In this document: piece after piece, positions 14,908-23,826 of the stretch
How positions within the stretch are numbered: the first letter of the stretch is position 1
How the letters are laid out: the number at the start of each line of letters is the position of its first letter
Assembly: GCA_035873375.1 (NCBI GenBank)
Contig: JAYWMQ010000058.1
Coordinates: forward strand, 1-64,000
Length of the DNA stretch: 64,000 nt
Reading direction: 5' to 3'
Source of the DNA: Nitrospirota bacterium
GTDB lineage: Bacteria; Nitrospirota; Thermodesulfovibrionia; Thermodesulfovibrionales; JdFR-85
Position numbers and translations under genes: made by a program
The notes under the pieces: generated by a model
The model's database searches: none
What the model was told of the DNA's origin: nothing
The model's input: only the letters and a program-made list of their open reading frames with translations

Positions 14908-16898
14908 AAACCTTATTCGGGCTACGCAATCCTAAATGGTTCGGGAAGCCAACTGTTTTTATTCCCCTGCTTATAACTCTCGTCTTTGCAGCCCTGACGG
15001 TCAAGAACCCCCCGATTATTGATGAGTATATAGAGACACTCCTCCTGGATTACAGATTTAAGATCAGAAACCTTATCTTGCCTCCTCCGGTTCCATCCGA
15101 TATCGTAATAGTTACCATTGATGAAAAGAGCCTTTCAATCTATGGGAGATGGCCATGGAGCAGGAAGCTGCAGGCAGAGTTGATAGGGAAGGTATTTGAG
15201 GGAAACCCAAAGGCTGTAGTGGTAGATATTTTTTATCCCGAAGCTGGATCTCCCGAATCGGACAGGGCACTTGCAGAAATGATAAGGAAACATAAAGACA
15301 GCCTTGTTATGGCCCTTGGTTTTGAGGTTGAAGAAGGAAAGGTTTTTGATGGTGAGGTAGAGGAGATTCTTTATGACCAGGCAATCACGAGGATTGAAAA
15401 CCTGAAATACCTTCGCTCTGTAGAGGCATACAAGGTACTCCTTCCACCTGAGTCGTTATCCCGTTCTGCAATATTCGGACATGTCTATCCCCTGCCTGAC
15501 AGGGATGGAAAACTGAGATGGGAAAACCTGTATATCAAATATGACGGTGAGTATTTCCCTTCATTGACACTCCAGGCTGCCCGTGTTGCCCTGGGCATTG
15601 CACGGGACAGGGTGTGTATCATAGGTGGTGCAGGGGTTGAACTGGGGGGGAGGTTTATACCCACTGATGAGTTTGGACGGCTTCATATCAACTACATAGG
15701 AAGAGAGGGCAGCATTATCCACAAATCAGCAGCAGATGTCCTTTCAGGGCGTATCCCCGCCTCTTTTTTTACGGGTAAAATTGTATTTATCGGTACCACT
15801 GCCATGGCAACATATGACCAGAAAATTACCCCTTTTTCTGCAAACATGCCGGGTGTTGAAAAGAATGCAACTGTTGTTGCCAATATCCTCAGCGGTAATT
15901 TCATAAAGAAGACCCCGGTTTATATTGATCTGCTTGTGGTTTTGCTGGCTGGTATTCTTGCCCTGTTTATAGGTCAAAAAAAGAGGGCATTATACCTGGT
16001 TGCCGGCTATACGGCGCTGACCTCAATGGTTGTCATTACAAATCAGGTCCTTTTTACCTGGTATGGAATCAGGCTTAATCTGATATACCCCCTCCTTACT
16101 GTCATATCGGAAGGGACTTTTATTATATGTTATGGGTATTTTGTTGAAGAGAAGAAGGCAAGAGAGATCAGAAGGATGTTTTCGAGTTATGTGACCGAGA
16201 GGGTCGTTAATGAACTGATTAAAAACCCTGAACTGGCAAGGCTGGGTGGGGAGAGGAAGGAAGTAACCGTTCTCTTTTCCGATATAATGGGGTTTACAGG
16301 ATTTTCAGAAGGACATGCACCTGAGGAAGTGGTTGCCATGCTTAATGAGTATTTGGGGGCAATGACAGAGGTCATCTTTAAATGGGAGGGGACACTGGAT
16401 AAATTCGTGGGAGATGAAATCGTTGCCTTCTGGGGCGCGCCTTTGGAGCAGAAAGACCATGCGGGGTTAGCAGTCAGGTGTGCGCTTGATATGGTCAGGA
16501 GACTTGAAGAGCTCCAGCGAAAATGGAAGTCTGAAGGCAAACAGGTTCTTGATGCAGGGATAGGGATAAATACAGGAGAAGTGGTAGTTGGAAACATTGG
16601 AGCAGAAGGGAAAAAAATGGACTATACGGTTATCGGTGACCATGTAAACGTTGGTGCAAGGATTGAGACACTTACAAGGAAATATAATACACATATCCTG
16701 ATAACACAATTTACACTGAACAGGATAGGGGAGTTATTGACAACGGATTCTCTCTACCGTACACATACGTCCATAAAGGGGCTGGAGAAGGTGATAGTTA
16801 AGGGCAAGGAACGGCCTGTTGAGATATACGAGGTTAAGTCCCTGATATCAGGGAATGCATTGGAAACAGATGAACGCAAAGAACCTTTATCTTCATAA
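14895..16898 (+). CDS. CHASE2-domain class III adenylate cyclase
   Basis: A 667-aa membrane sensor cyclase. There is an N-terminal helix (about 17-35), a periplasmic CHASE2 domain (about 45-330; DIVIVTIDEKSLSIYGRWPW is typical), three membrane helices (about 350-420), then a class III cyclase domain (about 450-640). Catalytic features: metal Asp in LFSDIMGFT, substrate Lys in GTLDKFVGDEIVAF with the second Asp, and NVGARIE transition-state residues. The Lys points to ATP, making cAMP. It overlaps the MBL gene and its 3-prime end overlaps the convergent HD-GYP gene by 6 bp. Confidence 0.93.
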   Translation: MLYIKTLFGLRNPKWFGKPTVFIPLLITLVFAALTVKNPPIIDEYIETLLLDYRFKIRNLILPPPVPSDIVIVTIDEKSLSIYGRWPWSRKLQAELIGKVFEGNPKAVVVDIFYPEAGSPESDRALAEMIRKHKDSLVMALGFEVEEGKVFDGEVEEILYDQAITRIENLKYLRSVEAYKVLLPPESLSRSAIFGHVYPLPDRDGKLRWENLYIKYDGEYFPSLTLQAARVALGIARDRVCIIGGAGVELGGRFIPTDEFGRLHINYIGREGSIIHKSAADVLSGRIPASFFTGKIVFIGTTAMATYDQKITPFSANMPGVEKNATVVANILSGNFIKKTPVYIDLLVVLLAGILALFIGQKKRALYLVAGYTALTSMVVITNQVLFTWYGIRLNLIYPLLTVISEGTFIICYGYFVEEKKAREIRRMFSSYVTERVVNELIKNPELARLGGERKEVTVLFSDIMGFTGFSEGHAPEEVVAMLNEYLGAMTEVIFKWEGTLDKFVGDEIVAFWGAPLEQKDHAGLAVRCALDMVRRLEELQRKWKSEGKQVLDAGIGINTGEVVVGNIGAEGKKMDYTVIGDHVNVGARIETLTRKYNTHILITQFTLNRIGELLTTDSLYRTHTSIKGLEKVIVKGKERPVEIYEVKSLISGNALETDERKEPLSS

Positions 16899-17984
16899 TG
16901 ATACCGTTCCATCAGCAAAGGCCTGGAGGAATGCCTCAACAACTTTCGGATCAAACTGTGCACCTGCTACTCGTTTGAGTTGTTCCAGGGCTGCCTCTGG
17001 TGAGATTCTTTTTTTATATGGCCTATGAGTTGTCATTGCATCAAAGCTGTCGGCTACCGACAGTATTCTCGCCAAAAGGGAAATTTCGTCACCTTTAAGT
17101 CCGTCAGGATAACCGGCTCCATCATATCGTTCATGATGATGCCTGATAACGGGCAGTATTTCCTTGAGCTGCTTGATGCTTTGCAGGAGCTCTGCTCCGT
17201 AAATTGAATGCATCTTCATCTTCAGCATCTCCTCTTCACTGAGTTTCCCCTTTTTCAGGAGTATATCGTCCCTGATTCCAATCTTCCCTATATCGTGCAA
17301 TATTGCGGCAAGCTCCAGGTTTTCGAGTTCCGCCTTGCTTAATCCCAGATATCTGCCGATAATCATGCTGTAGTTCTTTACCCTTCTTGTATGTCCGCCT
17401 GTACAAGGGTCTCTCAGTTCAATCGTCTCGGTAAGGGTCTCGGCTGTGGTGTAAAATGTCTCTTTCAGTTCTGAATAAAGGCGTGCATTTTCAATTGCGA
17501 CTGCAATATAATTTGCGAGGGTCTCTGTCAACTCAAGGTCACTGTTATCAAACCGGCCATCCTTTTTGTTTATTCCCTCAAGCACCCCGATAATCCGTTC
17601 CTTGCTTTTTAAGGGAACACAGATGATATTTCTTGTCACAAAACCGCTGAATTTGTCTGCGGTTTTAAAGAATCTTGGGTCTGACTGTGCATCATGTATA
17701 ATCAGGGGGGTCCCATGTTCAGCCACCCAGCCTGCAATGCCGACACCCTTTTTGAGCCTGATCTGTTTGACCCTTCCCCCTTTTTCTCCGGTTGCTACAT
17801 CAAAATACAGCTCCCCGGAGGCCTCGTCCAGCAGCAGCAGGCTGGCCGCCTCTGCATTCAGAACCTTTGTTGTTGCCTCGATAGCCCTTTTTCTTATCTC
17901 ACCCTGGTCAAAAGATGAATTAATCAGAGAGCCCAGTTCAATAAGGGTTTTAAGTTGTATTACCTGTTTTTCTAATGCCGTCAT
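16893..17984 (-). CDS. GAF-HD-GYP cyclic-di-GMP phosphodiesterase
   Basis: A 363-aa cytosolic protein. A GAF domain (about 20-165) is followed by a complete HD-GYP domain (about 180-355) with GGHTRRV, HDIGKIGI, HHHERYDGAGYPDGLKG and SVADSFDAMTTHRPY. HD-GYP proteins hydrolyse cyclic di-GMP. GAF may bind a small ligand. It is last in the minus-strand unit after a small nuclease-like protein and overlaps the adenylate cyclase tail by 6 bp, tail to tail. Its start follows a short GGAGT-rich repeat and has only a weak ribosome binding site. Confidence 0.92.
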   Translation of the reverse strand: MTALEKQVIQLKTLIELGSLINSSFDQGEIRKRAIEATTKVLNAEAASLLLLDEASGELYFDVATGEKGGRVKQIRLKKGVGIAGWVAEHGTPLIIHDAQSDPRFFKTADKFSGFVTRNIICVPLKSKERIIGVLEGINKKDGRFDNSDLELTETLANYIAVAIENARLYSELKETFYTTAETLTETIELRDPCTGGHTRRVKNYSMIIGRYLGLSKAELENLELAAILHDIGKIGIRDDILLKKGKLSEEEMLKMKMHSIYGAELLQSIKQLKEILPVIRHHHERYDGAGYPDGLKGDEISLLARILSVADSFDAMTTHRPYKKRISPEAALEQLKRVAGAQFDPKVVEAFLQAFADGTVSL

Positions 17985-17993
17985 CTTTTATGT

Positions 17994-18017
17994 CACCACT
18001 CCACCACTCCATAACTC
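17994..18017. repeat. Short CCACTCCA-type direct repeat
   Basis: Imperfect 8-bp units (CACCACTCCACCACTCCATA) lie just upstream of the HD-GYP start. They belong to the same family as the longer array at the scpA 3-prime end. Confidence 0.5.
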
Positions 18018-18030
18018 CAGTTTTTAATTC

Positions 18031-18390
18031 TTATGGCATATTGATTACAACATCGTAGGTCCCTATGGAGACCCTGTCTGCTATTGATTCCTCCCAAAGG
18101 AGTTCTGTCACGGTTTTAACAACCTTTTTTGGCAACATAAGGATAAGTTTTGTCCCTGTTTCAGAAATGGCCTTCCACTGCAGAGCCTTTTCCTTGCTGA
18201 CGCTATGCTCTGTTTCAACCTCAACAACGGCGAGTACCATACCGTGATTTCCGAGTATGAGATCAGGATAGTATCCCCTGAATTCGTGCTTCTGACCTTC
18301 CAGATTATCCGTAATATCATTATACTCCCTTGACAACCTTGACTTCAGTGTACGGACAATCCAGTCATGGATCAGTCGTTCCTCTTCCAT
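18031..18390 (-). CDS. Small PD-(D/E)XK-nuclease-like hypothetical protein
   Basis: A 119-aa protein of unknown function. A segment YPDLILGNHGMVLAVVEVETE has the spacing of a restriction-endonuclease-like core (PD...ExE), but the usual catalytic Lys is not obvious: Lys residues come later in VSKEKALQWK. It overlaps the rpiB-like gene by 19 bp and sits upstream of the HD-GYP gene, so it is co-transcribed with metabolic and signalling genes rather than a restriction system. I would call it a conserved hypothetical; nuclease activity is doubtful. Confidence 0.65.
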   Translation of the reverse strand: MEEERLIHDWIVRTLKSRLSREYNDITDNLEGQKHEFRGYYPDLILGNHGMVLAVVEVETEHSVSKEKALQWKAISETGTKLILMLPKKVVKTVTELLWEESIADRVSIGTYDVVINMP

Positions 18391-18830
18391 TGTCTTTCAA
18401 ACTCCTTTATCTTGAATAGTCTTTTTCGGTACCTTTCGAGATCCTTGAATTCCGCCTGCAGATAAGCCTTTACTATCTCTTTTGCCAGTTCCTCTCCGAT
18501 TACTCTTGCCCCAAGGCAGAGTATATTCATGGCATCATCTTCAACTCCCTGGCGGGAGGAGTAGGTATCATGGCATACAGCTGCCCTTATGTCCCCAAAT
18601 TTATTTGCAGCCACCGAGGCTCCAACACCACTCCCACAGATTAATATACCTCTCCATGCCTCTTTGGACTGAACTTTTTCAGCCACGAGGCGGGCATAGT
18701 CTGGATAGTCGGACGATTCATGGCTGAAAGCTCCGATATCAATGACCTCGTATCCTGATTGCCTGATAAAGTCAGAAAGGGTCTTTTTCAGATAATATCC
18801 TCCATGGTCCGCACCTATAACGATCTTCAT
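18372..18830 (-). CDS. rpiB: RpiB/LacAB-family sugar-phosphate isomerase
   Basis: About 152 aa. N-terminal MKIVIGADHGGYYLK and the catalytic Cys in LICGSGVG mark the RpiB/LacA/LacB family, which interconverts ribose-5-phosphate and ribulose-5-phosphate or other hexose phosphates. The segment RAAVCHDTYSSRQGVEDDA keeps the His but lacks the RxHND of the second copy at 39.6-40.1 kb, so substrates may differ. Start set at the ATG 18830 with GGGGA in front; in-frame ATGs at 18842 and 18863 are possible. It lies downstream of ilvD. Confidence 0.85.
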   Translation of the reverse strand: MKIVIGADHGGYYLKKTLSDFIRQSGYEVIDIGAFSHESSDYPDYARLVAEKVQSKEAWRGILICGSGVGASVAANKFGDIRAAVCHDTYSSRQGVEDDAMNILCLGARVIGEELAKEIVKAYLQAEFKDLERYRKRLFKIKEFERQWKRND

Positions 18831-18903
18831 TCTGATCCCCATATTCCGTCTTTCTCTATGCATCCCCTGTCTGTTCTGTGACGATTTTGGGGTAATGTTT
18901 GCG

Positions 18904-20556
18904 TTATTTCATTATTGCGCCGGTGGCTGCAGAACTCACCAGGCGTGCATACCTTGACAGATACCCTTTCTTTATCTTCGGTTCCGGTTTTTTCCACTTG
19001 CTGAGTCTTTTCTCTATCTCCTTGTCAGACAGGAGTACATCCATCTTTCTTTTGGGTATATCTATTTTTATCCTGTCGCCGGTACGCAGTATTGCTATAG
19101 GTCCTCCTTCCATGGCCTCTGGAGAGATATGTCCGATACAGGGGCCCCTGGTGCCGCCTGAGAACCTCCCGTCAGTAATAAGAGCAACTGATTCACTGAG
19201 TCCCAGTCCTGCAATTGTAGCAGTTGGTGACAGCATCTCCCTCATGCCGGGTCCCCCTTTGGGTCCCTCGTATCTGATTACAACGATATCCCCGGGAGCA
19301 ATCTTCCCATTCAGGATTGCCTTCATCCCATCCTCTTCAGAGTCAAACACTATGGCCGTGCCTTCAAATCGCATCATCTTTTTGCTTACAGCAGACTGTT
19401 TCACCACAGCACCATCAGGTGCAAGGTTTCCTCTCAGTATTGCAATCCCGCCTTCCAGGTGATGGGCCTTTTTGACAGGTCTTATAACCTCAGGGTCAGA
19501 TATCGTGGCCATTTCAGCTATTTTCCTGGTCTTCAATCCACTAACTGATGAGGTGTTATGCATGAGGTCTTCCAGAGTCCGGAGTACAGCAGGTATGCCG
19601 CCGGCATAGTGGAGGTCCTCAAGATAGTGCTTTCCCCCGGGAAGCATGTCAGCTATATGAGGTGTTGTCTTGCTCAGTTTGTCAAAGAGCTCGAGAGGGA
19701 GTTTTATCCCTGCATCATGGGCAATTGCAGGGATGTGCAATACTGTATTGGTTGAACCTCCAAGGGCCATATCCACTCTTATGGCATTTTCAAAGGCCTT
19801 AAGTGTCATTATTTTCCGGGGAGTAATATCCTTTTTTGTGAGTTCAACGACTCTTCGGCCACTCTCAAAGGCTATCCTTCTCTTTTCAGCATCAGAGGCA
19901 AGAGCGGTTGCACAATAGGGGATGCTCATGCCAAGGGCCTCTGTGACGCAGGCCATGGTGTTGGCGGTATACATTCCCTGACAGGATCCAGCCCCGGGGC
20001 AGGCGCACATCTCAAGTGCCTGCAGTTCGTTATCCTTGATGAGTCCCTTTTTGAATTTTCCTATGGCCTCAAAGGTGTCATTAACAAGGGATAGCCTTTT
20101 CCCCTTGAGATGGCCTGAATGCATTGGACCCGCCGTTACTACGACAGCAGGGATATTAATCCTGCCCGCAGCCATCAGCATTCCAGGGGTGATCTTGTCA
20201 CAATTTGTGAGGAGCACAAGGCCGTCAAACTTATGTGCCTCTGTAACGCTCTCCACCATGTCAGCTATGAGTTCTCTTGAGGGCAGAGAATAGTGCATGC
20301 CACTGTGTCCCATCGCAATACCGTCACATATTCCGGGTACGCCAAAAAAGAAGGGATAACCACCACCTGTGTGAACACCCTTTTCAATAAATCTCTCAAG
20401 GTCTCTCATCCCGATGTGCCCCGGGATGATATCTGTAAAGCTGGTGACCACACCAATGAAGGGTTTGTTTATTTCACTCCTGGGAATACCTGTTGCATAA
20501 AGAAGTGCCCTGTGAGGAACGCGCTCGATCCCCTCCTTGATAGTCTTGCTTCTCAA
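18904..20556 (-). CDS. ilvD: Dihydroxy-acid dehydratase
   Basis: A 550-aa Fe-S dehydratase of branched-chain amino-acid and pantothenate synthesis, converting 2,3-dihydroxy acids to 2-keto acids. Cluster cysteines are visible in [10 protein letters not shown] and [35 protein letters not shown] is the conserved C-terminal core with the active-site Ser region. Full length. It works with the citramalate synthase at 25.8-27.4 kb toward isoleucine. It is followed by the rpiB-like gene and preceded by a DUF465 gene 14 bp upstream. Confidence 0.95.
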   Translation of the reverse strand: MRSKTIKEGIERVPHRALLYATGIPRSEINKPFIGVVTSFTDIIPGHIGMRDLERFIEKGVHTGGGYPFFFGVPGICDGIAMGHSGMHYSLPSRELIADMVESVTEAHKFDGLVLLTNCDKITPGMLMAAGRINIPAVVVTAGPMHSGHLKGKRLSLVNDTFEAIGKFKKGLIKDNELQALEMCACPGAGSCQGMYTANTMACVTEALGMSIPYCATALASDAEKRRIAFESGRRVVELTKKDITPRKIMTLKAFENAIRVDMALGGSTNTVLHIPAIAHDAGIKLPLELFDKLSKTTPHIADMLPGGKHYLEDLHYAGGIPAVLRTLEDLMHNTSSVSGLKTRKIAEMATISDPEVIRPVKKAHHLEGGIAILRGNLAPDGAVVKQSAVSKKMMRFEGTAIVFDSEEDGMKAILNGKIAPGDIVVIRYEGPKGGPGMREMLSPTATIAGLGLSESVALITDGRFSGGTRGPCIGHISPEAMEGGPIAILRTGDRIKIDIPKRKMDVLLSDKEIEKRLSKWKKPEPKIKKGYLSRYARLVSSAATGAIMK

Positions 20557-20570
20557 TCTCTTTAACCTCC

Positions 20571-20801
20571 TCAGTTTATTGTTGCAGGTTTTTTGAATTC
20601 CCTTATCAATTTGGCCATCCTGTCTTTCTTGATAAGTTTCTGTTTCTTCATAGCCTTGATCTTCAACTCATCTTCAGCTGTCAGAAAGTTTTTGTTTTCC
20701 AATTCTGAAAGCTTTGCATCCAGTGTCCTGTGTTCTTCTTCGAGATGACGGAACTCGTTGCTTTCCTTCCTCAGAATCTCAAGGACTTCCTGGTCGTTCA
20801 T
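20571..20801 (-). CDS. DUF465/YdcH-like small coiled-coil protein
   Basis: About 76 aa from the ATG at 20801, which has an excellent GGAGGAG site; in-frame ATGs upstream (20867, 20822) lack one. The sequence is one long amphipathic helix pair: [17 protein letters not shown], then [21 protein letters not shown]. This matches the DUF465 pattern with the conserved HxxLdxxixxle and LKKxKLxlKD. Function unknown. It sits between hemY and ilvD. Confidence 0.8.
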   Translation of the reverse strand: MNDQEVLEILRKESNEFRHLEEEHRTLDAKLSELENKNFLTAEDELKIKAMKKQKLIKKDRMAKLIREFKKPATIN

Positions 20802-20838
20802 AAGCTCCTCCTCCTTCTCCATCCACACGGGATGGGTG

Positions 20839-22197
20839 TTAAGTTTTTGAGTGCAATTCCCGGGCAAGGTTACGGGAATTCTCTATGCAGTCATTAACCC
20901 CAATGCCCCTGTATGCGTTGCCGGTCAGGTAAAGGCCACGGTATCCTGAGACGACATTGTCAACCTCTTGAAGACGTGCTGCATGACCGACATTATATTG
21001 GGGGATGGCCTTTTCATGTCTGTATATCCTTACGAAATCCGGAGAGACATCAATGCCCATAATATCCCTTAATTCATCAAGCACAATACCTGTCACTCTT
21101 TCTTCATCCTCCAGTGCGAGTTCAGTGGCCCTTGCACCACCAATCATGCTTCTAAGGAGGACGTAACCCTCTGGTGCCCTGTTGGGGAATATGCTCGAGT
21201 CCCAGAGGGTGCCGAGGATCTTTCTTTTTTCAGATGCAGGCACAAGAAAGCCGAACCCGTTGATCTTCTGACCTATGTCTTCCTGCCTGAACCCCAGACA
21301 CGCAACAGAGACAGCAGGGTAGGGGATTTCAGACAGGTGAGCTGACAGGGCAGGGTCGAGGTTTCTTAATATCTCTGAGGCTGCATATGCAGGACAGGCA
21401 AGTATAACCATATCTGATTCCATCACACTGCCGTCCTCAAGATAAATATTATAACCGTTTTCTCTTTTATCAATAGCCGTAACCCTTTTGGATACAAGGA
21501 GTTTCTGCCCCAGAAAATCCCTTAGAGACTTGACGAGTGTCTCCATTCCATCATAAAAGGATGTAAGTCTTCCACCAGGTCCAGGTCCGACGCTTTTGCC
21601 GCTCTTTTTTGCCGCCTTCTGCAGCTTAAGAAGTGCTTTTATAAGACTTCCATACTTTCTTTCAAGTTCGTGTATTCTTGGAAAACAGCTCTTGAGGCTC
21701 ATTTTTTCAGGGTCCCCTGCATATATGCCTGATGCCATGGGGTCAATCAGTTTTTCATAAGCCTCTTTACCGAGACGCCTTTTGGCAAAGGAGGCAAGGG
21801 TTTCGTCTTCTTCCTTTCCTTTAGGGCTCAGTATCTCATAGAAAATCCTTCCCCTTCCGCATGGACTTAACAGGCCTGAGAATAAAAATGCCTGGGGTGA
21901 TTCCGGAAGAGGATAAAGCCTACCCCTTGAATAAATAAATCTTTTTTTTGCAGCGTCATTACTTCTCAGGGGTTTAAGTGAGAGTTTTCTTGCAAGCTCA
22001 AGAGTATAGGGTTTGTTATCAAGAAAGCCGTTTACGCCACGTTCGCAGAGGAAACCGTCAGTGCTGTCAGAGCAAATCTTGCCGCCTGGTCTGTTCTCAG
22101 CCTCAAGCACCCGGATTTCAAGGCCCGGGTCTTTTTCCAAGAGAAAATAAGCTAATGAGAGCCCCGAGATACCACCACCCACAATGGTAATACTCAT
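20839..22197 (-). CDS. hemY: Protoporphyrinogen/coproporphyrinogen oxidase (HemY type)
   Basis: A 452-aa FAD-dependent oxidase of late haem synthesis. The N-terminal dinucleotide-binding motif is GGGISGLSLAYF with ENRPGGKI, and C-terminal LYLTGNAYRGIGVNDCIENS closes the FAD fold as in HemY. Depending on the pathway it oxidises protoporphyrinogen IX or coproporphyrinogen III. The start has GGAGGTCCCGGG directly upstream and an extended -10 about 50 bp before it. Other haem genes are not in the window. Confidence 0.92.
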   Translation of the reverse strand: MSITIVGGGISGLSLAYFLLEKDPGLEIRVLEAENRPGGKICSDSTDGFLCERGVNGFLDNKPYTLELARKLSLKPLRSNDAAKKRFIYSRGRLYPLPESPQAFLFSGLLSPCGRGRIFYEILSPKGKEEDETLASFAKRRLGKEAYEKLIDPMASGIYAGDPEKMSLKSCFPRIHELERKYGSLIKALLKLQKAAKKSGKSVGPGPGGRLTSFYDGMETLVKSLRDFLGQKLLVSKRVTAIDKRENGYNIYLEDGSVMESDMVILACPAYAASEILRNLDPALSAHLSEIPYPAVSVACLGFRQEDIGQKINGFGFLVPASEKRKILGTLWDSSIFPNRAPEGYVLLRSMIGGARATELALEDEERVTGIVLDELRDIMGIDVSPDFVRIYRHEKAIPQYNVGHAARLQEVDNVVSGYRGLYLTGNAYRGIGVNDCIENSRNLARELHSKT

Positions 22198-22245
22198 CCC
22201 GGGACCTCCGTATCTGAAATGTTTTCTCTCTCCATCTATTAATAA

Positions 22246-22254
22246 ATTATACCA
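22246..22254 (-). promoter_or_regulatory. Extended -10 promoter for hemY
   Basis: On the minus strand TGGTATAAT (TG-N-TATAAT) lies about 50 bp before hemY, in the gap after aroD. The -35 is weak. Confidence 0.5.
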
Positions 22255-22271
22255 CCTTTCCGGAATAAATG

Positions 22272-22961
22272 CTATCCTTCTATAAGTGCCTCCATATACT
22301 TTCTCAGCTCAAGCACCGGTATCTGGCCGGGGGCCTTTGAATTACCGATCGAGGCAAAGGTGAAGAGTGAGCCCACGGATGGGAAAAACAGCCTTGATAT
22401 CAAGCCCTTCACCCCCATGCAAATAGAGACGATACCCTCCTGATAGTGATCAAGTGTAAGACGGGTCATTGTCCTCAGGTCGTCCTTGCTGTTTGCTGTT
22501 GTAGCGATTTTTACAATATCTGCGCCCCTCTCCCTGTATTCTGTTATAAACCCGGAGAGCTCGTCATAAGAAGGGGTGCCTTCAAAATTATGGTATGATG
22601 CTATCAGGGTAATCCCGGCATCCCTTGCAAGATTCATTACCTTATCAAATATCTCTGCCCTTGCCTCAATGTCGATGAAGTCTGTAGAATTCCTTGTCAG
22701 ATTAAAAAGCCTTATCCTTTCGCTGTCGGAAATATCTCTCTGTCCGCCTTCTTCTGTAGACCTGACCGTTGCTATCAGGGGTTTTCCCAGGGCTTCGGCT
22801 TTTTTAAAAACATCCACGATGTGTCCATCTGTGAGGCTGGAGAAGTGGTCAATCCTGAGTTCAATGAGGTCCAGAGCCTTCAGGATATCTTCAGATATAT
22901 ATTTTAGGTCGCTGTCTGAGGCAGCACCTGCAATTGCAGGCCTTTTGAAGTCAGGTCTCAT
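22272..22961 (-). CDS. aroD: Type I 3-dehydroquinate dehydratase
   Basis: A 229-aa type I enzyme of the shikimate pathway. ELRIDHF carries the conserved Glu, SYHNFEGTP the catalytic His, and VKIATTA the Schiff-base Lys. The C-terminal SLFTFASIG and KAPGQIP loop is present. It makes 3-dehydroshikimate, the substrate of AroE encoded at 34.4-35.2 kb. It begins 4 bp after the EamA gene and ends 74 bp before hemY. Confidence 0.94.
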   Translation of the reverse strand: MRPDFKRPAIAGAASDSDLKYISEDILKALDLIELRIDHFSSLTDGHIVDVFKKAEALGKPLIATVRSTEEGGQRDISDSERIRLFNLTRNSTDFIDIEARAEIFDKVMNLARDAGITLIASYHNFEGTPSYDELSGFITEYRERGADIVKIATTANSKDDLRTMTRLTLDHYQEGIVSICMGVKGLISRLFFPSVGSLFTFASIGNSKAPGQIPVLELRKYMEALIEG

Positions 22962-22965
22962 GTTG

Positions 22966-23826
22966 TTAACCCGCCTTAACCGTTAAATATCCTGACAGAA
23001 GTATAAGCCCTCCGCCTATGTAAGCATTCATGGGGGGGAATTCAGATAGAAAGATCATACTGAAGATTATAGCACCAACCGGTTCAAGATAACCAAGCAC
23101 TGCCGCCCTGTTTGCCTGCACTGAACTCAATCCCTTGTAATAGAGAAAAGGGGCTGCGGTTGAATGCAATATGCCCATAAGTGCAAATATCCACATCTTC
23201 TCTACCGGGAATGAGCTTATAAATGGCAGCAATATCAGGGCCATGAAAAAATTCTGAATAAATACGAGCACATAGGGGTTGAACTTCTGGGTAAAGACCC
23301 TGACGAGTATGACGAGTACGGCGTAGACAACTCCTGATACAAGCCCTGAAATTATTCCTATAAGGTCGGGGGTGAGGTGGAGGCCATGTGAAAAGACATT
23401 CCTGAGACACTCCATTATGGTGGCACCGCCAAGCATTATCCAGAGGCCTGTTGAGGCAAGGATTATGGATATAATAACCTTCCTGGTTATCCGTTCACCA
23501 AGAAACAGGACTGCAAGAAATGCGACTATTACAGGGGCAATGTAATGGGTTAATACAGCGTTTGCTATCGAAGTTTTTGAGTAGGCAAACAGGAATGTAA
23601 AGGTGTTCAGCAGGAGGCAGACGCTCAGCAGAAATATGTAGGGTATCTTACTTAAAGGAGGGAATGCCTTTCTGTAATGTCTGCCTGTAAACATAAGACT
23701 CTGAAAAATAAGGGAAAAACAGGTGGAGTAGAAGATGAGGATATGGACTTCCACTCCTGCCAACCTTACTATCAAGCCAAGGGAGCTCCAGATCAGAATG
23801 GCTGCTACAATATACAGGGATGGCAT
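22966..23826 (-). CDS. EamA/DMT-family transporter
   Basis: A 286-aa protein with about ten hydrophobic helices in two EamA halves (about 5-135 and 150-284). Motifs such as YSKTSIANAVLTHYIAPVIVAFLA and LGYLEPVGAIIFSMIFL are typical of drug/metabolite transporters. The cargo is not predictable. It overlaps the NAPRTase stop by 1 bp and is followed closely by aroD. Confidence 0.88.
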   Translation of the reverse strand: MPSLYIVAAILIWSSLGLIVRLAGVEVHILIFYSTCFSLIFQSLMFTGRHYRKAFPPLSKIPYIFLLSVCLLLNTFTFLFAYSKTSIANAVLTHYIAPVIVAFLAVLFLGERITRKVIISIILASTGLWIMLGGATIMECLRNVFSHGLHLTPDLIGIISGLVSGVVYAVLVILVRVFTQKFNPYVLVFIQNFFMALILLPFISSFPVEKMWIFALMGILHSTAAPFLYYKGLSSVQANRAAVLGYLEPVGAIIFSMIFLSEFPPMNAYIGGGLILLSGYLTVKAG

